A DNA stretch of 64,000 nucleotides from NCBI RefSeq assembly GCF_004340875.1, contig NZ_SLXQ01000001.1:744001-808000 (forward strand). The letters run 5' to 3'. Positions 54,863 through 62,471 of the stretch are shown piece after piece. This DNA is from Tamaricihabitans halophyticus. Its GTDB lineage: Bacteria > Actinomycetota > Actinomycetes > Mycobacteriales > Pseudonocardiaceae. The notes beneath the pieces were generated by a model that saw only the letters and a program-made list of their open reading frames with translations, had not been told where the DNA came from and ran no database searches. The position numbers and the translations under genes were made by a program. Positions within the stretch are counted from its first letter, which is position 1. Every line of letters begins with the position of its first letter.

Positions 54863-55438
54863 TTAGCGAACCACCTCGTAAACCAGCTTCTGAATACCGT
54901 TGGTGTACGCCTCGCTTTCCAGAAGTTTCAGGTTCTGCTTGTCCTTATCGGTCTCGCTGAACAGCCGCTTACCCGCACCTAGCAGGACCGGAAAAACCAG
55001 GAGGTGGTACCGGTCGATCAAACCGGCATCGGATAGGTTGCGATTCAGCGTGGCGCTGCCGTGGATGCTGATCGGCCCGCCGGGAGTCTCTTTGAGTGCC
55101 GCGACCTCGTCCAGGGAGCGAAGAATATTGATCTCACCCCAATTGGACACCAGGTCTTGCTGCTGAAGCGTGGTCGAGACGACATACTTCGGCATCGCGT
55201 TGTATCGGGCGAAGTCCGTAGTCGCCTGCGGCCATACCGATGAGAAGGACTGATAACTAGCCCGGCCAAGCAGCATCGCCGTGGCTTCATCCTGTTCGCG
55301 CTCTTTAAGTTCGTAAGCTGCCGCATCGAAGTCGATATCGTTGAAAGTCCAGCCAGAATTCCGGTAGCCGGGCTCTCCGCCGGGGGCCTCGACGACGCCG
55401 TCGAGTGCCACGAACGCGGTGGAAATCAGGGTACGCAT
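54863..55438 (-). CDS. Dihydrofolate-reductase-fold protein (RibD C-terminal family)
   Basis: 191 residues. It starts MRTLISTAFVALDGVVEAPG, has AMLLGRASYQSFSSVWP and ISIHGSATLNRNLSDAGLID, the order seen in the COG0262-like RibD C-terminal/YwjB group. It probably binds NADPH; substrate unknown. GGAG at about 4 nt precedes the ATG. Confidence 0.85.
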   Translation of the reverse strand: MRTLISTAFVALDGVVEAPGGEPGYRNSGWTFNDIDFDAAAYELKEREQDEATAMLLGRASYQSFSSVWPQATTDFARYNAMPKYVVSTTLQQQDLVSNWGEINILRSLDEVAALKETPGGPISIHGSATLNRNLSDAGLIDRYHLLVFPVLLGAGKRLFSETDKDKQNLKLLESEAYTNGIQKLVYEVVR

Positions 55439-55770
55439 GGTTACTCCTCAGTGCTCTGCCGATATGCCGTCACCAGTACGTCGTACGGCACCGACTGAAT
55501 TCGACACTCTGGCAAATCGTGCTAACCAAGCCGGTGACACCCGAATACGACTAGACGCGACTCTCGGATCGTGCGTCGGAACGAGGTAGGAAGCGTGTTC
55601 GATCGCGCTCGCGGAACCAGCACCGAACACCCGCCGCCGCACAAGCCGGACAGCGCCCCCAGCAACCCTGACCACAAGGTTGCTCCAGATTTGCTCCTCC
55701 GGAAAGATCAACAGAGAAGCGGCAGATTATCCCGCTGGACCGTTACCGCAGGTCAGCGGGATAATGCTAG
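55439..55770. other. Intergenic region between DHFR-like gene and tRNA
   Basis: 332 bp without a supported gene. The only clear element is the inverted repeat at 55726-55765 next to the tRNA 3' end. Confidence 0.5.
55726..55765 (-). terminator. Stem-loop just downstream of tRNA-Thr
   Basis: Arms ATTATCCCGCTG (55726-55737) and CAGCGGGATAAT (55754-55765) pair perfectly over 12 bp and can extend by three pairs with a one-base bulge. It begins 5 nt past the encoded CCA of the tRNA on the minus strand. No U-tract follows, as is usual in actinomycetes. Confidence 0.65.
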
Positions 55771-55773
55771 TGG

Positions 55774-55847
55774 AGCCGCCTGGGGGAGTCGAACCCCCGA
55801 CCTACGCATTACGAGTGCGTCGCTCTGACCGACTGAGCTAAGGCGGC
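55774..55847 (-). tRNA. tRNA-Thr (anticodon CGU)
   Basis: A 74-nt cloverleaf read on the minus strand: 7-bp acceptor stem GCCGCCT/AGGCGGC, D arm GCTC/GAGC, anticodon stem ACGCA/TGCGT with loop CTCGTAA (anticodon CGT), T arm GGGGG/CCCCC with TTCGACT loop. CCA is encoded at 55771-55773. It reads ACG threonine codons, frequent in high-GC genomes. Confidence 0.97.
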
Positions 55848-55965
55848 AATGACCTCGCTCAGTGTAGCGGTACCCATCAGCGTCACTCGCTGCCCCTCCA
55901 CTCGTTAGAGGCGTATGATGTCCGGCCGGGCCGGACGCAGCGGGTCAAGCCTCGTAGGAGGGCAA

Positions 55966-57585
55966 ATGTCCAGGCGTAGACGCTTCAGGGCTGGTGTGGC
56001 ATTACCGCTCGCGGCAGCGGTGCTCGCCCTTTCGGCGGGCGCGGCCACCGCACAACCGTCCACCACCCCGGTGCCGCCGCCGAAGAACCCCGACGATCCG
56101 TCGCCCTCGCAGCCGGCCGAGCCGCAACCACTCGGGCGCGCGGTCGCCGACGCTGGCACCGGCCTCGCGGTACTACGCCTGCTACCGAACAGCGCCCCGA
56201 CCAAGACGATCCTGCCTGACTTCGACGACCAGCTGCCCAAACAGGCAGCGGCCGAACTCGGCTTCGGCATGTCCTCCGCGCAGGCCAACTCCGAGGCCTA
56301 CCTCAGCTACGAACGCTCGGTCGCGATCGCTTCCCCGATGGGCATGGCACTACAGGGCTCCAGCCCGAACACGCCCGGCACGCTGGCGCAGACCGCCCTG
56401 CCGGACAACCCCGAGCCAACCACCGGCGGCCTCAACCTGCCGTCCACCCCGCTGGATGCCGTGATCAAGGCCGGACTGCTCAACGGCAAAGTGCACGCGC
56501 GCTGGAGCGAACAACTCGGCCCGTGCGTGGACACCATCGCCGACGCGAACACCGAGATCGCCAGCCTCTCGCTGCTCAACGCCATCCCCACGCTGCCCAG
56601 CTTCGGCGGCGGCGAGAACACCCCCAACCTGGACCAGGTGCTCACCGAGGACGCCAAGAAGCAGGCACCCGAGTTCGTCGACGGACTGGACGCCCTCGAC
56701 GGCCCCCTCGACCAGCTTGGCGGCCTGCTGCCCGGCGAGGGCGGCGCGGAGGGCAAACCCGGATCCCTGCTCAGCCTGCCGAACACGCTCAGCTCCCGCT
56801 CCGTGGTGAAACTCGTGGACCTGCCGAACAGCAAGAACAAGGCAGTCCAGTCCACCTCCACCCTTCAGGTCGCCGCGCTGAAGCTGCTCGCCGGCACGCC
56901 AATGGAACTGAGCATCAACGTGGTCAGCCAGCCAACCCTGCGAGTAACCTCGACCGGCTCGAAAGACACCTCGAAGGTCGAGTACACCGCGCCCATTCTG
57001 GAAGTCACGCAGGGCGGCGAAAGCCTCGGCAAGCTGGACGCGGCCAACCCGAAGCTGGACATCCCGGTCGGCGTACCGATCGGCGGTGGCCTCGAGCAAC
57101 TGACCGAACCGCTCGCCGGCCTGCCCCTCGTCGGTAGCGCACTGAACAAACTCCCCGGCGACCAGGCCCTGGACCTCGGCGTCCTCCGGCTGAACATCGC
57201 CGGCCTCGACGAGAGCTCCCGCAACTTGGACGACCCGTTCAAGGGCTTCCAACTCGGCGCCACGGCACGCCTACTCGACCTGCAGATCCTGCCAACCGAC
57301 CGGCTGGCCGACCTACTTCCCGACCTGCCGTCCGCGCTCGCCCAGGTCTCCCTCGGCGAACAGGTCGCCCGCGCCTACGCCCCGGAAGGCGGCGTGCAGT
57401 GCGGCACCAAGCCGGCCGCACCCGGCGGCGCACCGGACAAGCCGCAGCCGCAGGCGGCCCCAGCCAAGCAGCTGGCGCAGACCTCGACCGCCTACCAGGC
57501 CGTCCCGATGTTCTGGACGGGCACCGGGATGCTCTTCGCCGGCGTGGTCCTGCTCGCCGCCCTACCGCGGCGGCGCAACGAATAG
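55966..57585 (+). CDS. Secreted, wall- or membrane-anchored protein
   Basis: 539 residues: signal peptide FRAGVALPLAAAVLALSAGA followed by a Pro/Ser-rich linker, a ~440-residue Ala/Leu/Gly-rich extracellular part without recognised domain, and a C-terminal anchor: LAQTS, hydrophobic helix MFWTGTGMLFAGVVLLAAL, then PRRRNE. The layout is that of a sortase substrate, but the class E motif LAxTG ends in Ser. GTAGGAGG lies before ATG 55966. Function unknown; probably a surface adhesin or structural protein. Confidence 0.8.
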   Translation: MSRRRRFRAGVALPLAAAVLALSAGAATAQPSTTPVPPPKNPDDPSPSQPAEPQPLGRAVADAGTGLAVLRLLPNSAPTKTILPDFDDQLPKQAAAELGFGMSSAQANSEAYLSYERSVAIASPMGMALQGSSPNTPGTLAQTALPDNPEPTTGGLNLPSTPLDAVIKAGLLNGKVHARWSEQLGPCVDTIADANTEIASLSLLNAIPTLPSFGGGENTPNLDQVLTEDAKKQAPEFVDGLDALDGPLDQLGGLLPGEGGAEGKPGSLLSLPNTLSSRSVVKLVDLPNSKNKAVQSTSTLQVAALKLLAGTPMELSINVVSQPTLRVTSTGSKDTSKVEYTAPILEVTQGGESLGKLDAANPKLDIPVGVPIGGGLEQLTEPLAGLPLVGSALNKLPGDQALDLGVLRLNIAGLDESSRNLDDPFKGFQLGATARLLDLQILPTDRLADLLPDLPSALAQVSLGEQVARAYAPEGGVQCGTKPAAPGGAPDKPQPQAAPAKQLAQTSTAYQAVPMFWTGTGMLFAGVVLLAALPRRRNE

Positions 57586-57600
57586 CGGGCCGGGCGATGG

Positions 57601-58788
57601 TCAGCCGCGGTGCAGTGCGGTGACCATCGCCTCCACCGCGATCCGCGGTTTCACGTTCCACTCGATCGCGTCCCGGCAACCGAGCACGGCCTCCAGCCGG
57701 CGCAAGGTCGATTCCGCCGTCCATTCGCGCGCCGCGCTCGCGGTGTCCGATGCACGATCCGGATGGGTCAGCGTGCTACCCGAACCCGTGGCGTACACCA
57801 GCACATCCCGGTAGAACCCAGCGAGATCCACCAGCGCAAGGTCGAGCGCGTCCCGCTGGGCGCGGGTAGCCCTGGACTTCTGCCGCTGCGCGAGTTTGCG
57901 TACCGCCGCGTCGGCCGAGCGTTTCGCCGCCGCCGTGCCCTTCCCGGTACCACCCGCGCCCATCGCGGTACGCAGTTCCTCTTGCTCCGCGTCGTCGCGC
58001 GCGCCGCTGACCTCGTTCGCGTCCGACTCCGCGGTTTTGATCAGTTCATCCGCGCAGTCGAAAACGGCCGCGGGCTGGCGCAAGCCGAGCGGGATACGCA
58101 GCACCGCCTCCCTGCGCTGGCGCGCGGAAGCGTCGGTGGCCAACCGCCGCGCCCTGCCCACATGTCCACCGCAGACCGACGCCGCCCAGTGCGCCATCTC
58201 CTCGGGCACCCCGTCCCGATCCCGCAGTACTTCGGCGATCGCCGGTGGCGGCGGCGTGCGCAAGGCGATCGACCGGCACCTGGACCGGATCGTCACCGAT
58301 ACGTCCTCGGGATGATCGGAGGGCGCGCACAGCAGGAAAACCGTCCGTTCCGGCGGTTCCTCCACGGCCTTCAGTAGCGCGTTCGCCGCGCCCTCGGTCA
58401 ACCGGTCGGCGTCGGCGATGATCACGACTCGCCAGTTCCCTGTGCTCGGCCGGCGCGCCGCGGCCTGCACCAGCTCGCGCATCTCGGCGACCGAAATGGA
58501 CAGTCCTTCGGGCTCGACCATCCGCACATCCGCGTGCGTACCCGCCAAGGCCGTCCGGCAGGCGGTGCACTCCGCACAGCCGGTCCCCTGGGTGCACTGC
58601 AGGGCGGCGGCGAAGGTGCGTGCCGCAACGGATCGTCCGGAACCGGGCGGGCCGGTGAACAACCACGCATGCGTCATCGCGCCACTCGCCGGTACGCCAC
58701 CGGCCACCAACTCGGCTGCCGCATTGGACGCCGTGCTCAGTACCTCAACCGCCTCAGCCTGCCCGACCAGCTGAGCCCAAACCGTCAT
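57601..58788 (-). CDS. holB: DNA polymerase III delta-prime subunit
   Basis: 395 residues, AAA+ clamp-loader subunit. The P-loop FTGPPGSGRSVAA carries Arg for Lys, as in a non-hydrolysing delta-prime. The zinc module is CTQGTGCAECTAC, with sensor 1/arginine-finger region AVEEPPERTVFLLCAPS. It works with DnaX and delta to load the beta clamp. The start overlaps the upstream fusion gene stop by 4 bp. Confidence 0.92.
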   Translation of the reverse strand: MTVWAQLVGQAEAVEVLSTASNAAAELVAGGVPASGAMTHAWLFTGPPGSGRSVAARTFAAALQCTQGTGCAECTACRTALAGTHADVRMVEPEGLSISVAEMRELVQAAARRPSTGNWRVVIIADADRLTEGAANALLKAVEEPPERTVFLLCAPSDHPEDVSVTIRSRCRSIALRTPPPPAIAEVLRDRDGVPEEMAHWAASVCGGHVGRARRLATDASARQRREAVLRIPLGLRQPAAVFDCADELIKTAESDANEVSGARDDAEQEELRTAMGAGGTGKGTAAAKRSADAAVRKLAQRQKSRATRAQRDALDLALVDLAGFYRDVLVYATGSGSTLTHPDRASDTASAAREWTAESTLRRLEAVLGCRDAIEWNVKPRIAVEAMVTALHRG

Positions 58789-60926
58789 TCCTTCTCCGCA
58801 TCCACACCGGCCGCGCCTGCCCGAACCGGGTCCGCGCCGGCGGCCGGCGGCTGCGTCGAACCGTCCGAGCCGAGGCCGAGTTTCGGATCCCGTACCGCGA
58901 GCATCGCATGCACCGCGCCGCGTACCCGGGAGGCCACGTCATCGGCGGAGCCGTCCGCGTAGACCACCGCGTACCGATCAGGGTCGGCAGCGGCCATATC
59001 GCTGAGCAAGCTCTGCACCCGCAGCTGTGGCCCGGCGTACTGGCCGTCCTGGGTGTTCGTCTCGGAATCCAGCAGGACGGTCACGTCCGGACGCAGCCGC
59101 GCGGTCGCCCAGTCCGTCAATCCTTCGACTTCCGCTGGGTCCAACCCGGCGGTCGTGGCGTGGTGCGCGAGTGGACTGTCCATGAACCGATCCATCACCA
59201 CGATGGCGCCGGCATCGAGCGCTGGCCGCACATCGCGCTCCACCACCTCGGCGCGTACCGCCGCGGCAACGAGCGCGCGCGCCCGTGCGCCGGAGATGGA
59301 CACGGTGTCCAGCACTTCACGCAAGCGCGCGTCGTCCAGTCCGGGCTCGGCCGCGAGCAGCACTTCGCGGTTCCCGCCACGCAGCCATTCGGCAAGCCTG
59401 CCGGCCTGCGTCGCGGTATCCGTGGAGCCGCTGCCTTCGATCGAGATCAGCAAGCCGGCACTGCGGATTCGCTTGCCACGGATGGCATTGAGCAGATCGG
59501 AGATGATCGGCGTCGGACTCCGGTCGCCCATCTGCCGGTAGGCGATCACCCCGACCAGCGCGGCGATCAGACCGCCACCGAGCATCACCGGCCGGGTGCC
59601 GTCGATCACGATCACCCGACCGAACACCTCGATCATCCGCGGCCGTACCAACCCGATTAGCAGCGGAGTCACCGCGATCGTGCCGGCCAGGATCAGTTTC
59701 ATCAGCGACTGGTAGATCGCGTTGATGCGGCCGCGAATCGCGTCTTCGATCTGCGTGCCGATGATCGTCACACCGGTCAGGAAGGCAACGCCGGCGCAGC
59801 CACCGACCAGCGAGACGGTGATCAGCGCGACGGCCAGATGCGGCGAGAGCGCGACCAGGATCAGCGCGATACCGGCGATCACGATCGAGATGCCGAACAA
59901 CCGGCTGTGCGGCAACCGGCGAGCCAACTTCGGCGCGCCGACCATGCCGGCGCCGAGTCCGATGAACAGCGCGACGAAGAGCAACCCGAAGGTCGAGTCG
60001 CCACCGAGCAGGCTGGACGAATACGGCTTGGCGCTACCCACCACCGCACCGCCCGCGGCGAACGCGCCGATCATGCCGATCAGCAGCCCTCGGACCAGCG
60101 GCGTGCTGCGCACGAACCGGCCGGCATCGCGAATCATGCCGAACAGTCCGAGCTTCTGCTCATCCGCGCGCGCCGGGCCCGCGCTTTCCCGTTCCGAAGT
60201 GTCGACCTGGACCCCGGTGTCCCTACGGGAGAGTTCCGGAATCCTTGTCAGCACCAGTAGCGCGCTGACCAGGTAAAGCAGGCCGTTGAACACCACGATG
60301 ATCTTGGCGAAAACCAGCTCGCCGAGCAGGTTCTCCGGCAGGTGCAGCATCGGGCCGACGCCGGTGACCACGGCGTACAGTCCAGCCGCGGTGATCACCG
60401 AGATGCCGTAGGTCATCACCAGACCAAGCTGGTTGGCCGTTTCCACCTGCTCCTTACGCCGCAGCAAGTTCGGCACGGCCGAGTCCTTACAAGGAATCCA
60501 CATCGCCGCACAGCACCCGACCAGCGCGTTGGCGATGAAGATCCAGAAAGCCTCATCCACGATCGGGATGGACAGCAACAGCGAGCAGCGCAGCACGTCG
60601 CAGAGGGCCATCACCTTGCGCCGGTCGAACCGGTCCGCGAGCAGCCCGCCGAGTGGCGCGAAGAGCAGCCCCGGCAGCAGCTGGGTGAGCACCACACCGC
60701 TGAACGCGAAGTTCTGCATCGCGTAGCTGTCGGTGAGCTTGGTGGTCAGCCCGGTCAGCGCGAGGAAGGACAGCCAGTCGGCCGCGCTGCACAGGTAGGT
60801 AGTGCCCCACAGCCGGCGAAACGGGCGGATGGAAAGTACGGCGCGAATCCGACGTGCCGTGGACGCGTCGGACGAAGCAGACGTGCCCGCCTGCTTCGAC
60901 GAGTCAACCGCACCGATCTGCCCCAC
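58785..60926 (-). CDS. MFS transporter fused to a thymidylate-kinase-like domain
   Basis: 713 residues. Residues 40-460 are a 12-helix MFS domain (FALTGLTTKL-type helices; GLLFAPLGGLLADRFDRRKV is the loop 2-3 signature). Residues 490-690 resemble thymidylate kinase: ISIEGSGSTDTATQ at the P-loop and VVMDRFMDSPLAHH at the DR motif. The P-loop Lys is missing, so kinase activity is doubtful. Such fusions are known in streptomycetes, next to holB as here. It may be a pseudokinase transporter with another true tmk elsewhere. Confidence 0.88.
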   Translation of the reverse strand: MGQIGAVDSSKQAGTSASSDASTARRIRAVLSIRPFRRLWGTTYLCSAADWLSFLALTGLTTKLTDSYAMQNFAFSGVVLTQLLPGLLFAPLGGLLADRFDRRKVMALCDVLRCSLLLSIPIVDEAFWIFIANALVGCCAAMWIPCKDSAVPNLLRRKEQVETANQLGLVMTYGISVITAAGLYAVVTGVGPMLHLPENLLGELVFAKIIVVFNGLLYLVSALLVLTRIPELSRRDTGVQVDTSERESAGPARADEQKLGLFGMIRDAGRFVRSTPLVRGLLIGMIGAFAAGGAVVGSAKPYSSSLLGGDSTFGLLFVALFIGLGAGMVGAPKLARRLPHSRLFGISIVIAGIALILVALSPHLAVALITVSLVGGCAGVAFLTGVTIIGTQIEDAIRGRINAIYQSLMKLILAGTIAVTPLLIGLVRPRMIEVFGRVIVIDGTRPVMLGGGLIAALVGVIAYRQMGDRSPTPIISDLLNAIRGKRIRSAGLLISIEGSGSTDTATQAGRLAEWLRGGNREVLLAAEPGLDDARLREVLDTVSISGARARALVAAAVRAEVVERDVRPALDAGAIVVMDRFMDSPLAHHATTAGLDPAEVEGLTDWATARLRPDVTVLLDSETNTQDGQYAGPQLRVQSLLSDMAAADPDRYAVVYADGSADDVASRVRGAVHAMLAVRDPKLGLGSDGSTQPPAAGADPVRAGAAGVDAEKE

Positions 60927-61075
60927 CTCAATCCGCGTCCCATCTGGCTACCAGGAGCCGGACGCCTCTCCCTGGCCTGCACGTGCCCCATCCCCATGCT
61001 TTCGCAACTTCAGGGTAGCGGGCCGCGAATCCGCATACCCTAATCGGGTGACTTAGCGGTTGGGCCTGGCGGAAT

Positions 61076-61771
61076 TCAGCTGAACAGGCTGGAAATGCTT
61101 TGGGCGAGACTGCTGATCATCAGGTAGGCCACGATGAGAAAGAGTACGGAGAACACCACGACCGCCACGGCGCCGATAGGAACGCCCGATCGCCGGCCCT
61201 GTTCTGCCGTGGGGTCCTCGGCCTGGTCCGGTCCGTCGAGCTGGCCTTGCTGCGCGGTCGGGTCGGTCTGATCGGCGCCGTAGGTGAGCTCGTCCTCGCG
61301 TTTACGCAGCCGGGCTGGTCGCAGCCGGTTCTGTACCGGCCGCCAGGCCATCCGCATCAGCTCGCCGGTTGGCTTACCGGGCCAGGCGCGCGCTCCGGAC
61401 GATTCCTGGCCCGCGGACTCCGCCGCCGGTGCGGGCGGTACCTCCATCGCGGGCTTGGTCGATTCGGTGGATGGCGCGGCCTCCGCGGCGGCGGGTTGGG
61501 CACTTTCCGCGGCCGGTTCGGCCTCAGCGCCAGTGGAATCGGCGGTTTTCGTTGCCCCGTCTGCGTCATCGCCGAACATGGCGGTCATCGCCCTGCGCAG
61601 GCGTTCCCGGTCGGGTTCCTGCGGCGCCTGCTGCTCGGGGACCTGCGAGGAGCCGCCGGAGCGCCCAGGGCGCACGGTGCCGGTGACGAGTCCGCCGAGT
61701 GGATCGGACGGCGACGTGTATGGCGCGGGTGCGCCCGTACCGTCGCCACTGAAGCGATCCTGACCCGCCAC
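61076..61771 (-). CDS. Membrane-anchored acidic protein of unknown function
   Basis: About 231 residues. Residues 1-150 are Pro/Ala/Glu-rich and disordered in look; a basic patch follows (RLRPARLRKREDEL), then an acidic linker and one C-terminal helix VAVVVFSVLFLIVAYLMISS. GTG 61771 has GGGAG 8 nt upstream; other GTG/ATG starts up to 61891 are possible. No family recognised. Confidence 0.6.
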   Translation of the reverse strand: MAGQDRFSGDGTGAPAPYTSPSDPLGGLVTGTVRPGRSGGSSQVPEQQAPQEPDRERLRRAMTAMFGDDADGATKTADSTGAEAEPAAESAQPAAAEAAPSTESTKPAMEVPPAPAAESAGQESSGARAWPGKPTGELMRMAWRPVQNRLRPARLRKREDELTYGADQTDPTAQQGQLDGPDQAEDPTAEQGRRSGVPIGAVAVVVFSVLFLIVAYLMISSLAQSISSLFS

Positions 61772-61868
61772 CGCAATCACTCCCTTTCTGGACCGATTAT
61801 CAACCATGCCGGCGCGGGGAGCGAGCCGCTTACCCCGAATTAGCGCACTCGTACCAAACACCCGCGCC

Positions 61869-62471
61869 TCACGGGCGCGCTTCGTAGTCACCGATCGCGT
61901 TGGTCACCCAGGTGGCTATGACCTCGTTGTTCGCCGGATGGTGCAGCAGCGTGGTGCCGCCGTGCTGGTTCGCGAGCAGCCCCAGCACGTACCTACCGTC
62001 GTCGTTGTCCAGCACCAGCAGTGACGGCCGCTCGTGGTCGAAAGCCGCCCGCCCGGACACGCTCAACCCGATCATCGCGGTGCCGATCCGCGGCCGCTCG
62101 ATCGTTTCCCACACGGTCGCCAACTCGGCGGCGTACTCCCCCGCCGGCATCTCGCCCCGCCGGTCCGCGTGAATCATGGTGAAATCCGCGGTCCCCGGCG
62201 CGCGCTCGGGCAGCAGGCCGAGCATCGCGGTCATCATGTCCGCGCGACCGCCGCGGTACGCCGCGCGCTGACCGGGCACCAGCACGTCCGCGTGTTGCTG
62301 CCCCGCGACCGCCCTGGCGTACACCGGTTGCGTACCGGGCATGGCCGCGCGCAGGGACACCTGAATATGGCTTTCCGGCGCCTGCTGCTCCGGAATGTCC
62401 AATGTGGGCGGAACCCCGAGCGAGAGCACGGGTTCCGCCGCCGCCTTGGCCAGCGAGAAAACGGAAGTCAC
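61869..62471 (-). CDS. Uncharacterised protein coupled to topA
   Basis: 200 residues, begins MTSVFSLAKAAAEPVLSLGV. No signal peptide. Motifs such as ERPRIGTAMIGLSVSGR and LLVLDNDDGRYVLGLLANQH do not match a family I know. Its ATG overlaps the topA stop by 4 bp, so it is translated after topoisomerase I. Confidence 0.65.
   Translation of the reverse strand: MTSVFSLAKAAAEPVLSLGVPPTLDIPEQQAPESHIQVSLRAAMPGTQPVYARAVAGQQHADVLVPGQRAAYRGGRADMMTAMLGLLPERAPGTADFTMIHADRRGEMPAGEYAAELATVWETIERPRIGTAMIGLSVSGRAAFDHERPSLLVLDNDDGRYVLGLLANQHGGTTLLHHPANNEVIATWVTNAIGDYEARP

Noticed and set aside
57601..58788. Arg in the holB P-loop as a damaging change
   Set aside because: Delta-prime subunits often lack a working Walker A, so this is expected.
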